A stretch of 48,384 bases of DNA from Lachnospiraceae bacterium (GTDB lineage: Bacteria; Bacillota; Clostridia; Lachnospirales; Lachnospiraceae). The stretch lies in the NCBI GenBank assembly GCA_017446045.1, contig JAFSRP010000033.1, positions 1-48,384 on the forward strand. Reading direction: 5' to 3'. Shown in pieces: positions 23,918 through 33,363 of this stretch (the stretch's first letter is position 1; each line of letters begins with the position of its first letter). A model generated the notes under the pieces. That model searched no databases. It had not been told where the DNA came from and was given only the letters and a program-made list of their open reading frames with translations. A program made the position numbers and the translations under genes.

Positions 23918-25102
23918 ATGAAGAAAACGGAAAAAAGATCTTCTCTCGCCGGAAAGATCATTCTGCTGCTGGTGTTGGCTGCTATCATCGCTTTGATAGT
24001 ACTGCGCCTGCGCAAACCGAAGGATGAACTGGTAACGAAGCCGCTGTCTACAGTGTCCGTGGAAGCGCCGCAGTATGCGGACATATATATCCATACAGAT
24101 CTCGTAGGCACAGTCATGCCCGGCGATGTGTATTATGTCGTTCCGAAGGCTGTCGGTGAGGTCCGGGAGATCTTTGTCCATCAGGGGGACCATGTGAATG
24201 AAGGCGATCCTATCTGTACGATCGACAACCAGAAGGCGATCGACGGGGCACGGATCTCGATGGATGCGGCAGAGGTCCAGGTCAATACTTTGAGTGAAAG
24301 CGTGGCGCTGGCCCGTACGAATCTGGACCGCATGGCGGCGCTGAGACAGACAGGGGATATTTCCGCACAGGCATATGAGCAGGCTAAGAGCGCCTACGAC
24401 CAGGCTGTCTCCGGGTTGGAGGGCGCAAGACTGCAGTATGACGGAGCCAAGCTCCAGTATGATACCCAGGTGGAGTTCTCAACAGTGACCTCGCCGGTGA
24501 ACGGTACGGTAGAGTCCACCGATATGAGCATCAATGCCATTGCTTCCCAGACCTCACCGCTTGCGGTGATCTCCTCCCTTGACGTCGCGAAGCTGGAGTT
24601 CTCTGTGACGGACCGTCTGCTGGATTCTTTGTACATCGGTTCCAAAGTGGAAGCACAGCGCCAGGGAGAGATCTACCCTGCCCATATCACCAAGATCTCC
24701 AGGCTGCCCAGCCAGACCAGCGGCCTTTATCCCGTGGAAGCTGCTTTTGACGGTCTGCAGACCATGGCGAGAGGTACCGCTGTCAAGGTGACCTTTGTTT
24801 CCGAGAAAGCGGAAAATGTTCTGACAGTCAGCACAGACAGCATTTACTATGACGGCGGAAAGTCCTATATCTATACGATCAGCTATAATGAGGATGCGGG
24901 GGTTCAGGATGAAGGCGTCCTGATCTCTGAGAACAACAGAGCCGGAACTGTACATAAACATGAGATACAGACCGGTCTTTCGGATGTGGAAAGGACGCAG
25001 ATCCTGGACGGCCTTTCCGAGGATGATGTTGTGATCCGTACCTGGACTTCCCAGCTGTATGAAGGCGCGCAGGTACAGGCCAGGAGACCGGAGGACAGCT
25101 AA
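23918..25102 (+). CDS. RND efflux membrane-fusion (periplasmic adaptor-type) protein
   Basis: A 394-residue protein with one N-terminal membrane anchor (IILLLVLAAIIALIVLRL). It then has the HlyD/AcrA pattern: first half of a lipoyl domain (GEVREIFVHQGDHVNEGDPI), a helical hairpin of about 75 residues rich in Ala/Leu/Gln, second lipoyl half (FSTVTSPVNGTVESTDM), and a beta-barrel and membrane-proximal domain. It should bridge the RND pump to outer partners. The helical hairpin is short. Upstream is a promoter with a 90-base leader; AGGCAGGA lies before the ATG. Its stop touches the next ATG directly (TAAATG). Confidence 0.9.
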   Translation: MKKTEKRSSLAGKIILLLVLAAIIALIVLRLRKPKDELVTKPLSTVSVEAPQYADIYIHTDLVGTVMPGDVYYVVPKAVGEVREIFVHQGDHVNEGDPICTIDNQKAIDGARISMDAAEVQVNTLSESVALARTNLDRMAALRQTGDISAQAYEQAKSAYDQAVSGLEGARLQYDGAKLQYDTQVEFSTVTSPVNGTVESTDMSINAIASQTSPLAVISSLDVAKLEFSVTDRLLDSLYIGSKVEAQRQGEIYPAHITKISRLPSQTSGLYPVEAAFDGLQTMARGTAVKVTFVSEKAENVLTVSTDSIYYDGGKSYIYTISYNEDAGVQDEGVLISENNRAGTVHKHEIQTGLSDVERTQILDGLSEDDVVIRTWTSQLYEGAQVQARRPEDS

Positions 25103-28100
25103 ATGATCAGAGTCACTAAATTTGTCCTCAGGCGCCCGGTCACAACGCTGCTGGTCGTCCTTTCCCTCTTCTTTTTCGGAATTATGGCGCTTGTCAGTTC
25201 CAAACTGGAACTGACGCCGGAGATCAACATGCCCATGCTGGTCGTTACGACCACTTACCCGGGCGCCAGCCCGCGGGACGTGGATGAGCTGATCACTAAA
25301 AAGATGGAGGAAAATGTCGGAACCTTAAGCGGTATCGACACGCTGGCCGGTATTTCCAACGAGAACTTTTCACTCGTGCTGCTTCAGTATGAATACGGTA
25401 CGGATATGGATAATGCCTATTCGGACCTTCGAAAGCGTGTGGACCAGGCGAGAACGAGTCTTCCTGAGGATGCCAATGAGCCGGTGATCTATGAACTGGA
25501 CGTCAACCAGGTGGCATCCATGTATGTCACGATCAAAAACTCCGGTGTCAATAACATCCTGAACTATGCCAAAAAGTATGTGGTCCCGGAACTGGAAAAG
25601 CTCGCTTCTGTCGCGTCGGTCGATACTTACGGCGGGCAGCAGGACTATATCCGGATCTGCCTGAGCCCTGAAAAGCTGGAGCGGTATCATTTGGATATCA
25701 ATTCCGTCGCTCAGCTGGTGGGTGCCGCTTCCTTCACGATCCCCGCCGGATCCACGGGTGTCGGCAACACGGATATGAGCGTTTCCGCCGGTGTGAAATA
25801 TAAGACACCGGAAGAGCTGAAGCGGGTCCCGATCACCTACGGCGGCGGCAATATCATCTATCTTGAGGATATCGCGGATATCTACCGGGCACAGAAGAAA
25901 CAGAGCGCAGTCGGCCGCTATAACGGCGAGGACGTGGTGATGCTGGGCCTGAACCGCAATCAGAAGTATACGGCGGTCAATGTCTCAAGGGCGGCAAAAA
26001 AAGTATTTGAAGAGATCAGGGCAGATGACCCCAACGTAGAATTCATCATCGTCAATGACAGTGCCGACGACATTATGGGCTCCATTGAAACGATGCTGAA
26101 GACCATGGCAGCTGCAGTTGTGATCTGTACGATCGTATTGTTTCTGTTCTATGGCGATGTCAAGGCGTCCCTGATCGTAGCCACTTCCATCCCCATCTCC
26201 ATTCTGACTGCTTTTGTCATGATGTGGGCGAGGGGATATTCCCTGAATGTCATCACCCTTGGCTCCATGGTCCTCGGTGTCGGTATGATGGTAGATAACT
26301 CCATCGTTATCCTGGAGTCCTGTTTCCGGTCCATGGAAGCGCATCCGGGTCAGACGTTTGAGGATTATATGCATTCCGCGGTGGATGGCACGGGAATCGT
26401 GGCAGCCAGCGTATTCGGCGGTACGCTTACGACCTGTGTGGTCTTCCTGCCGCTGGGCTTCCTTGCAGGGCTGTCGGGACAGTTTTTCCAGCCGCTGGGC
26501 ATGACCATCGTGTTCTGCATGGTGGCATCGCTGCTCTCGGCAGTGTCCCTTGTTCCTCTGTGCTACGTATTCTATAAACCGGTGGAGCGGGAGAGCGCGC
26601 CGGCTTACCGCTTTATTCGCAACCTGCAGGGGGAGTACCGTGACATGATGGAGGGCATCATGCGTCACAAGAGGATCGTTATCGCGGTCACGCTCTTCCT
26701 GTTTGCGGGTTCCATTTTCCTTGCGACCAGGCTCGATATGAAGCTGATGCCGGAGATCGATCAGGGCCAGATCAGCATAACCGTCAGCATGAAGCCCAAC
26801 CTCAACATGGATACCCAGGAGAAGACCTACCGGCAGATCGAGGAGTTGATCAGTGCGGATGAGGACCTGGACAGTTACATGATCTCTTCCGGCGGCGGAT
26901 TCATGACCGGCGGTTCCGCGAGCCTGACGGCATATCTGAAGGATGACCGTAAGAAGACGACCGATGAGACAGTCGAGATCTGGAAAAAGATGCTGCAGGA
27001 TGTGGATAACTGTGATCTGAGCGTTTCAGCCTACTCGGAGACGAGCATGATGAATATGAGCGCGGGATATTCACAGACACTGAACGGCGCGGATTACGAT
27101 GCGCTGAAGACGGCGTCCGACAGGATCACTGCCGAACTGGAAAATGATCCGCGTCTGACCTCTGTGTCGTCTTCCCTCGGCAATGCGTCCCCGATCATCA
27201 AGATCAACGTGGACCCTGTCCAGGCTGCCGCGGAGGAATTTGTTCCCGCACAGGTATCCGGCGGTCTGTATACGATGCTGAACGGTACGGAAGCCGATAA
27301 GATGGAGCTCGACGGTGAATCCCTGTCGATCCGGGTGGAGTATCCGGATGACCAGTTCGATACGATCAACAAGGTCAGGGATATCCGCCTGACCTCCGCA
27401 TCCGGCAACACGGTATACCTTAAGGATATCGCGGAGATCACCTTTGAAGACAGCCCGCTGTCGATCCAAAGGACCGACAAACAGTATACCGCGGAGATCA
27501 CGGCAGGTTATACGGATCTCGCAAACCGTATGACGGCGATGGATATACACGACAACGTGATCCTGCCAAACCTGACGGACGGTATACATGAGCAGGAGAA
27601 CTCCAGGATCGAGATGATGAATGAAGAGTTCGGCAATCTTTTCCGCGCGATCCTCATCGCGGTCTTCCTGGTCTTCGTAGTCATGGCAGCGCAGTTCGAG
27701 TCGCCCCGTTTCTCCTTCATGGTCATGACGACGATCCCCTTTGCCATGGTGGGATCTTTCGGATTCCTGTGGCTGTTTGATATTCCGCTGACCATGCCGG
27801 CACTGATCGGTTATCTCATGCTGATCGGCACGGTCGTCAACAACGGTATCCTTTATGTAGATACCGTCAACCAGTTCCGTGAGGAAATGCCGCTCGAGGA
27901 CGCCCTGATAGAGGCAGGAGCGATCCGTCTCCGGCCGATTCTGATGACGACCCTGACTACGGTCCTGGCCATGCTGCCTATGGGTCTCGGGATCGGCAGA
28001 TCTGCCGAGCTGATGCAGGGACTTGCGATGGTCAATATCGGTGGCCTGCTGACATCCACGATCATGGCGCTGTTGGTGCTGCCGGTATACTATTATTACA

Positions 28101-28180
28101 TGACAGGCCGGAAGAAGCGTGCGGCTCTGGAGGCGAAACTGGGGTCAGAGCCCGATGAAAAAGGAGAGATCAATGACTGA
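25103..28180 (+). CDS. RND efflux pump permease (AcrB/HAE1 type)
   Basis: A full-length 1025-residue RND permease with twelve helices and two large extracytoplasmic loops. It begins with FVLRRPVTTLLVVLSL, the family's first helix. Helix 4 reads GMMVDNSIVILES: Asp398 corresponds to the first Asp of the AcrB proton relay, while the second is Asn399. In helix 10 the AcrB Lys is replaced (VVNNGILYVD, Asn913-914), a pattern I know from Firmicute RND pumps, so the relay is reduced compared with AcrB. GGAGG before the ATG. It is the motor of the operon; substrates such as drugs, bile acids or lipids cannot be told from sequence. Confidence 0.93.
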   Translation: MIRVTKFVLRRPVTTLLVVLSLFFFGIMALVSSKLELTPEINMPMLVVTTTYPGASPRDVDELITKKMEENVGTLSGIDTLAGISNENFSLVLLQYEYGTDMDNAYSDLRKRVDQARTSLPEDANEPVIYELDVNQVASMYVTIKNSGVNNILNYAKKYVVPELEKLASVASVDTYGGQQDYIRICLSPEKLERYHLDINSVAQLVGAASFTIPAGSTGVGNTDMSVSAGVKYKTPEELKRVPITYGGGNIIYLEDIADIYRAQKKQSAVGRYNGEDVVMLGLNRNQKYTAVNVSRAAKKVFEEIRADDPNVEFIIVNDSADDIMGSIETMLKTMAAAVVICTIVLFLFYGDVKASLIVATSIPISILTAFVMMWARGYSLNVITLGSMVLGVGMMVDNSIVILESCFRSMEAHPGQTFEDYMHSAVDGTGIVAASVFGGTLTTCVVFLPLGFLAGLSGQFFQPLGMTIVFCMVASLLSAVSLVPLCYVFYKPVERESAPAYRFIRNLQGEYRDMMEGIMRHKRIVIAVTLFLFAGSIFLATRLDMKLMPEIDQGQISITVSMKPNLNMDTQEKTYRQIEELISADEDLDSYMISSGGGFMTGGSASLTAYLKDDRKKTTDETVEIWKKMLQDVDNCDLSVSAYSETSMMNMSAGYSQTLNGADYDALKTASDRITAELENDPRLTSVSSSLGNASPIIKINVDPVQAAAEEFVPAQVSGGLYTMLNGTEADKMELDGESLSIRVEYPDDQFDTINKVRDIRLTSASGNTVYLKDIAEITFEDSPLSIQRTDKQYTAEITAGYTDLANRMTAMDIHDNVILPNLTDGIHEQENSRIEMMNEEFGNLFRAILIAVFLVFVVMAAQFESPRFSFMVMTTIPFAMVGSFGFLWLFDIPLTMPALIGYLMLIGTVVNNGILYVDTVNQFREEMPLEDALIEAGAIRLRPILMTTLTTVLAMLPMGLGIGRSAELMQGLAMVNIGGLLTSTIMALLVLPVYYYYMTGRKKRAALEAKLGSEPDEKGEIND

Positions 28181-29327
28181 AGTTTTCAATAAAAAAATAC
28201 GCCGTGTGATGGCAGTTCTGGGCACCGCACTGTTTTCGGGCGCGATGGCGCTGTCCGTTTCGGCTGCGACGCCGGAATTCGCGCGCAGCGAGGAAGAGTG
28301 GGCACACCTCAGGGACAACGTCCTGGAGTGGTATGAGATCGAGGACCTGATCCATGAGTACAACGCGACTGTCCTGAAAAACCGGGAAGATCTTTCCAAG
28401 GACGAACGGCGCAGCATGGATGCCGAGGAACTCCGTGACTATCTGCTCAGTGAAGCGGATGACATGGATTCCATGGCGGATTATGCGGACAGCGCTATGG
28501 TGGCTGCTACATTCCGCACCCAGGCGAATGCGCTCCGCAGCCAGGCTGACAGCAATGTGACTGATTTTGATATCATCCGTCTCGACTATGAAGTGATCGA
28601 GAAAAACCTGTTCCGGACAGCACAGGACCTGTTCGTCAATTATTATACCGCCTTGGCGAAGAAGGCGGGCGCGGAGTCGGGTGTCGCTTATCTGGAACGG
28701 GCATATGCGTCTGCCGTGAACCGCAGAAACGTCGGAATGGCGACAGAACTGGATGTACTGACAGCACAGGAGAGTCTGGAAAACGCGAGGGCTGCGCTGG
28801 TGGCGAACGAGACGGAAGTCCGTACCTCACTGACCAACCTGCAGGTGCTTTGCGGATGGGGTTATGACAGCGCGGCAGAGATACGCGAAGTCCCGGAGGT
28901 GGATCCGGCTTCTTTTGCGGGGATCGATCCCGAAGCGGATCTGGCACAGGCTCTTGCGGCAAGCTATACACTGAAGACGGATGAGATCCGGCTGAAGAAT
29001 GCGCGCAGCTTTTATCCGGGGCTGTCCGAACAGTATGAGAGTCAGCTGGCAGCGGATACCAACACCTTTAAGGTCGGATTCCGCGGGGCTTATGACAGCC
29101 TGATCAATGCGGGACTGGCATACAGCAACGCCTGTGCGGACCATGCCCTGAAGGCACAGGATCTGGCTGCGGCCGAGAGGAAGCTTTCGCTCGGACTGAT
29201 CAGCCAGATGGAGTATGAAGGCGTTCGCAACGACCTGATCACCATGCAGACAGCAGAACGTACAGCCTACCTGGCGATGGTCAGCGCAAAGGCGGCATAT
29301 GACGCTGCTGTCAGAGGGATCCTGTAA
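28173..29327 (+). CDS. TolC-family (outer-membrane-factor-like) protein, first paralogue
   Basis: A 384-residue exported protein. The start at 28173 overlaps the permease by 8 bases and has AAGGAGAG close by; it gives a clean signal peptide (VLGTALFSGAMALSVSA, cleaved at AAT). The rest is almost entirely helical with two similar halves of long hairpins, as in the OEP/TolC family: LDVLTAQESLENARAAL in the middle and a matching AERKLSLGLISQMEYEGVRN near the end. True TolC proteins form barrels in an outer membrane; here there is no sign of an outer membrane, so it may form a helical conduit through or in the cell wall (inference). Shares the opening motif LRDNVLEWYEIEDL with the next gene. Confidence 0.8.
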   Translation: MTEVFNKKIRRVMAVLGTALFSGAMALSVSAATPEFARSEEEWAHLRDNVLEWYEIEDLIHEYNATVLKNREDLSKDERRSMDAEELRDYLLSEADDMDSMADYADSAMVAATFRTQANALRSQADSNVTDFDIIRLDYEVIEKNLFRTAQDLFVNYYTALAKKAGAESGVAYLERAYASAVNRRNVGMATELDVLTAQESLENARAALVANETEVRTSLTNLQVLCGWGYDSAAEIREVPEVDPASFAGIDPEADLAQALAASYTLKTDEIRLKNARSFYPGLSEQYESQLAADTNTFKVGFRGAYDSLINAGLAYSNACADHALKAQDLAAAERKLSLGLISQMEYEGVRNDLITMQTAERTAYLAMVSAKAAYDAAVRGIL

Positions 29328-29332
29328 AGACC

Positions 29333-30598
29333 ATGAAAAGAATCTGCAGATTAAAAATCAATATAGCGGTATTTCTGGCTTCTGTCAGTCTGGGGTGCGG
29401 CGCGCTGTGCTTTCCGGCGAAGGCGGCGCCGACCTATGACGATCTTCCGGAGGGCATGACGGCAGAGCGGCTGACACAGCTGAATGATGCCGTGATCGAA
29501 TGGGACGAGATCGAGGACCTTGTGGTCTACTGGAACCCGACGTATACACGCTATTTCAATGCGGCACAGAGTAATGTGACTGAGTTGAAAGCGGGCTACA
29601 GCGATTTTGTGGATGAGGTACGGGACCAGCTGGAAGAGATCGACGGCGCGATCGAACAGATCCGTACTTCTCAGGAGATGATCTCTTCCCTTCCCGGCAG
29701 CATGGTGCCGTATGGCGGCGCGGTCATACCCAAAGACGCTGCGCTGCAGGCACTGCAGGATGCGCTGAACCAGACGAAGGAAGGACGGAGGCAGCTGAAA
29801 GGCGCTCTGCACTCCACCAAGACCGGTCTGAACCGTTCCGATAAATCGATCGATATCCGGCTCCGTCCCTTAAGAGAGCAGATGATCTCAGTGGTCCGCG
29901 GTCTGGTCGTTTCCTACAAGCAGCTGGAGACCAACCGGACCATGGTCGCCAAACAGGTGGAGCTGTACCAGACGATCTATACGACCCAGCAGCATATGTT
30001 TGCACAGAACATGGCGACAGCCCTGGATGTGCAGGCATATGAAAACCGGCTGAACAGTGCGGTACAGAGTCTTGCGCAGATCGACGCCGGACTTGCGCAG
30101 CTGCGGAAAAATATTGCCCTGCAGTGCGGATACAGACCTGATACCGAGGTGGTGATCGCTGATATTCCCGCGCCCGATGTCCATTTTCTGGAAGGTCGGG
30201 ATTATGCGGCTGACAGGCAGTGTGCCGTCAGCGGCAATCCGGAAGTGATCGAAGCCGGCAGGGTGAAGAACTTTTCGAGTTACGGCTTCCAGCTGCGGGA
30301 CCTTTCTGAGAATGAGGCAACCGGTAAGGCTTCCGCAAAAATGGATACGCTGTATGCCGAGATACAGAAGCAGACCGCGCTCTGTGAGGCTGCGGAGATC
30401 TCCCGCCAGAAGGCGGAACGGACCAGAGACAGTGCCGAGAGACAGAATGCGCTGGGGCTTCTGGGCCGGAGTGAATACGAGGGGCTGCAGATGCAGTACA
30501 TCAGCTACGAGGCGGCTGCCAGACTGGCTACCCTGAACCTGACACAGGCGATCGATACATACCTGTGGGCACTGAGAGGAATCATGACGTTAGAATGA
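29333..30598 (+). CDS. TolC-family protein, second paralogue
   Basis: A 421-residue exported protein with signal peptide (IAVFLASVSLGCGALCFPAKA). Layout and motifs follow the gene before it: LNDAVIEWDEIEDLV near residue 50, LDVQAYENRLNSAVQSL in the middle and LGLLGRSEYEGLQ at the end, close in position to the partner's LGLISQMEYEGVR. The two are therefore paralogues, though overall they have diverged strongly. It differs by about 40 extra residues between the first and second helices (ALQDALNQTKEGRRQLKGAL). Only 5 bases separate it from the first copy. The two proteins may assemble together. Its stop overlaps the next ATG (ATGA). Confidence 0.78.
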   Translation: MKRICRLKINIAVFLASVSLGCGALCFPAKAAPTYDDLPEGMTAERLTQLNDAVIEWDEIEDLVVYWNPTYTRYFNAAQSNVTELKAGYSDFVDEVRDQLEEIDGAIEQIRTSQEMISSLPGSMVPYGGAVIPKDAALQALQDALNQTKEGRRQLKGALHSTKTGLNRSDKSIDIRLRPLREQMISVVRGLVVSYKQLETNRTMVAKQVELYQTIYTTQQHMFAQNMATALDVQAYENRLNSAVQSLAQIDAGLAQLRKNIALQCGYRPDTEVVIADIPAPDVHFLEGRDYAADRQCAVSGNPEVIEAGRVKNFSSYGFQLRDLSENEATGKASAKMDTLYAEIQKQTALCEAAEISRQKAERTRDSAERQNALGLLGRSEYEGLQMQYISYEAAARLATLNLTQAIDTYLWALRGIMTLE

Positions 30599-31569
30599 GC
30601 AGAAAGATAGCTTTGATCGATTATTATTACCTGACAGAGGAGAGACAGCGCAGGATCCGGGAAACCGCTGCCCGCGGCGGATTCGAGGTGGTCTATTTTA
30701 AGTCTCTGGATGCGTCCAGGGGTCATCTCGAAGACTTTGAGATCGTGTTTGGCGCCATGGGACGGCGGACGATCCGGGAGGCGGTCAGCTGCAGGTGGTT
30801 CTGCGCCGGCCGAGTCGGGATCAATACGATATGCGACGAGAGTCTCTATGCGGATCCATCCGTGATCCTCACAAATTCACCCGGTGTGCATTCGGTATCG
30901 ATCGCCGAGCATCTTATCATGTGCGCGCTGATGCTGCTCAGGAAGCAGTATGTATATGCCGAGCCGATGCGGCGCGGTGAGTGGGATTTGGAGCAGAGAA
31001 AGATCGGTTCTCTGCTGGGAAGCCGGATCACAGTCCTCGGTACGGGCAGTATCGGTACCGCGTTTGCCGACAGGGCACGGGCGTTCCGCCCTGCAGTCAT
31101 CACCGGGATCCGGAGGGATCCCTCCCGGCTGAATCCTTCATTTGACCGTATCGCTGGTATTGATGAGCTGAACAGCATCCTTCCGGAGACGGATATCCTG
31201 GTGATGTGTCTTCCCGAGACAGATGAATCGGTCGGTGTGCTCTCGGCGGAGCGGATCGCGCTTCTGCCCGCACAGGCCTTCGTTATGAATATCGGCAGGG
31301 GCAGCGCAGTGGATCAGGACGCATTGGTCACAGCCCTGCAGGAAGGAAGGCTGGCCGGCGCCGCCCTGGATGTGATGACGCCGGAACCGCTGCCTGCGGA
31401 CCATCCTTTAAGAAAGATGGATAATGTTATCCTGACCCCTCATATCGCCGGTATTCCCAACCTGGACTATACCAATGATATGATCGTGAATGAGTTCTGC
31501 GAAGACCTTGCGCGGTATATCGACGGCAGACCCCTGAAGTATACGATCGACCGCAGCAGAAGATATTGA
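30595..31569 (+). CDS. D-isomer-specific 2-hydroxyacid dehydrogenase family protein
   Basis: A 324-residue NAD(P)-dependent enzyme. The Rossmann loop is VLGTGSIGTAFADRARAF. The catalytic triad is in place: Arg in MNIGRGSAVDQ, Glu in TPEPLPADH and His in LTPHIAGIPN. The family reduces 2-keto acids to D-2-hydroxy acids (lactate, glycerate, phosphoglycerate relatives); the substrate is not clear. The start at 30595 overlaps the second TolC gene's stop (ATGA), so it is translated with the efflux operon, an unexpected partner for an exporter. The frame extends upstream but inside the previous gene. Confidence 0.85.
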   Translation: MSRKIALIDYYYLTEERQRRIRETAARGGFEVVYFKSLDASRGHLEDFEIVFGAMGRRTIREAVSCRWFCAGRVGINTICDESLYADPSVILTNSPGVHSVSIAEHLIMCALMLLRKQYVYAEPMRRGEWDLEQRKIGSLLGSRITVLGTGSIGTAFADRARAFRPAVITGIRRDPSRLNPSFDRIAGIDELNSILPETDILVMCLPETDESVGVLSAERIALLPAQAFVMNIGRGSAVDQDALVTALQEGRLAGAALDVMTPEPLPADHPLRKMDNVILTPHIAGIPNLDYTNDMIVNEFCEDLARYIDGRPLKYTIDRSRRY

Positions 31570-31574
31570 AACAG

Positions 31575-31597
31575 ACCGTTGCGACGGCGGTGTTTTT
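31575..31597 (+). terminator. Weak terminator after the efflux operon
   Basis: ACCG (31575-31578) and CGGT (31588-31591), with an alternative inner pair CCGT/ACGG, followed by GTTTTT. The stem is only 4-5 bp, so termination is probably partial. Confidence 0.35.
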
Positions 31598-31598
31598 G

Positions 31599-31627
31599 TT
31601 GACAAGGATCCGCTTTAACGCTAAAAT
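31599..31627 (+). promoter_or_regulatory. Promoter of rny
   Basis: Consensus -35 TTGACA (31599-31604), 17-bp spacer, -10 TAAAAT (31622-31627), leader of about 90 bases. Confidence 0.8.
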
Positions 31628-31725
31628 ATACTGTTGTGTTATGTGGTTTTATAAATATATCGTAACGTTCCGGTTACTGTTTTTATAATAAATCGCACAA
31701 TGACATATCTATAAGGAGGTACAAG

Positions 31726-33279
31726 ATGAACCCACTGGTGCTCGCCGTGGTCATGCTTGTGCTTATTGCAGCAGCCGCCGGTCTGGCTTTTACATTCGGA
31801 AAAAAGCAGGCGACGAAGGAATATGAGCTTAAGGTCGGTTCCGCGGAAACAAGGGCCAGAGCCATTATCGATGATGCAGTAAAAACAGCAGAGACCAAGA
31901 AGCGTGAGGCGCTCCTCGAGGCGAAGGAGGAGGCACTCAGAAACAAGAATGAGTTTGAAAAGGAACAGCGGGAACGCCGCAAGGAGATCCAGCAGCAGGA
32001 GCAGAGGCTTCTGAAGCGCGAGGAGAACGCAGAGCGTCTCCAGGCTGAACTGAGCAAGAAAGAAAAGGAACTCAACACCAAGGACAATACCCTGAACCGC
32101 AAGGCGGAGGAGATCCGCCGCATGCATGAGGAAAAGGTCCATGAGCTGGAACGGGTATCCGGACTGACAGCGGACCAGGCCAGAGAAGAGCTTCTGAATT
32201 CCGTCAGGGATGACATCAAGCACGATACGGCCAAGATCATCAAAGAATATGAAAACATTGCCCGCGAAGAAGCGGACAAGAAAGCCAAGGATTACATCGT
32301 TACGGCCATCCAGAGATGCGCCGCAGACCATGTGGCAGAAACCACTGTTTCCGTGGTCCAGCTTCCCAATGATGATATGAAGGGAAGGATCATCGGACGT
32401 GAAGGACGAAATATCCGTACGCTGGAGACTCTTACCGGCGTCGAACTGATCATAGATGATACACCGGAGGCGGTCGTTCTTTCCGGTTTTGACCCGATCC
32501 GCAGGGAGGTCGCAAGGGTCGCCCTGGAGAAGCTGATCGTGGACGGGCGGATCCATCCGGCCCGCATCGAAGAGACCGTCGAAAAGGCAAGAAAAGAAGT
32601 CGATAATACCATCCGTGAAGAGGGAGAAGCAGCCGTTCTGGAGGCAGGCGTACATGGTCTGAATTCCGAGCTGGTCAAGCTTCTCGGCAGGATGCGATTC
32701 AGGACATCTTACGGCCAGAACGGCCTGAAGCACAGCGTCGAAGTCGCGCAGATCTCGGGACTGCTGGCTTCGGAGCTTGGTTACGATGTGCGTATGGCGA
32801 AGCGCGCAGGACTGCTGCATGATATCGGCAAAGCAGTGGACCATGAGCAGGAAGGTACACATGTGCAGCTTGGCGCGGAGATCTGCCGCAGATACAAGGA
32901 GCCGGCTGTCGTGATCAATGCGGTAGAGTCCCACCACGGAGATGTACCGCCCTCTAATCCGATTTCGTTCATCGTTGCCGCGGCGGATGCGATCTCTGCA
33001 TCCAGGCCGGGTGCCCGCAGAGAGTCCCTGGAAGCATATACCCAGAGACTGAAGAAACTGGAAGAGATCACCAACTCCTACAAAGGCGTCGAGAAATCCT
33101 TCGCCGTGCAGGCGGGACGTGAAGTCCGCATCATGGTGGTGCCTTCCGAAGTGAGCGAAGATGATATGACGATCCTGTCCAGAGATATCGCGAAGCGTAT
33201 CGAGGATGAGATGACCTATCCGGGACAGATCAAGGTCAATGTGATCCGTGAGACACGGGTGACAGCAACAGCACGTTAA
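31726..33279 (+). CDS. rny: Ribonuclease Y
   Basis: A 517-residue endoribonuclease that starts bulk mRNA decay in Firmicutes. The N-terminal membrane anchor ([20 protein letters not shown]) is followed by a coiled coil of about 150 residues rich in Glu/Lys/Arg. The KH RNA-binding domain is marked by [15 protein letters not shown]. The HD domain has HSVEVAQ (His336) and the metal-binding [14 protein letters not shown] (His365-Asp366). Size and order are those of typical Rny. A perfect AAGGAGGT lies before the ATG. It has a consensus promoter of its own. YhaM, a second RNA-decay enzyme, is encoded 9 kb upstream. Confidence 0.97.
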   Translation: MNPLVLAVVMLVLIAAAAGLAFTFGKKQATKEYELKVGSAETRARAIIDDAVKTAETKKREALLEAKEEALRNKNEFEKEQRERRKEIQQQEQRLLKREENAERLQAELSKKEKELNTKDNTLNRKAEEIRRMHEEKVHELERVSGLTADQAREELLNSVRDDIKHDTAKIIKEYENIAREEADKKAKDYIVTAIQRCAADHVAETTVSVVQLPNDDMKGRIIGREGRNIRTLETLTGVELIIDDTPEAVVLSGFDPIRREVARVALEKLIVDGRIHPARIEETVEKARKEVDNTIREEGEAAVLEAGVHGLNSELVKLLGRMRFRTSYGQNGLKHSVEVAQISGLLASELGYDVRMAKRAGLLHDIGKAVDHEQEGTHVQLGAEICRRYKEPAVVINAVESHHGDVPPSNPISFIVAAADAISASRPGARRESLEAYTQRLKKLEEITNSYKGVEKSFAVQAGREVRIMVVPSEVSEDDMTILSRDIAKRIEDEMTYPGQIKVNVIRETRVTATAR

Positions 33280-33297
33280 TTCAATCATTTATTATTT

Positions 33298-33349
33298 ACT
33301 GTTCAGCATCAGTCCAGCTCCATTCGGAGTTTGGCTTATGCTGAACAGT
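33298..33349 (+). promoter_or_regulatory. Long hairpin directly before murC
   Basis: Perfect 12-bp inverted repeat ACTGTTCAGCAT (33298-33309) and ATGCTGAACAGT (33338-33349). Inside it, CTCC (33318-33321) pairs with GGAG (33326-33329), extendable by CCA/TGG pairs. It ends 14 bases before the murC ATG, has no T-run, and would expose or hide the start region. Probably a translational control or mRNA-stability element. Confidence 0.6.
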
Positions 33350-33363
33350 TACTGTCAAAGACC

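Noticed and set aside
31639-33288. A 549-codon minus-strand ORF opposite rny
   Set aside because: It is antisense to the strongly recognisable RNase Y gene; its length comes from the Glu/Lys-rich coiled coil having few antisense stops.
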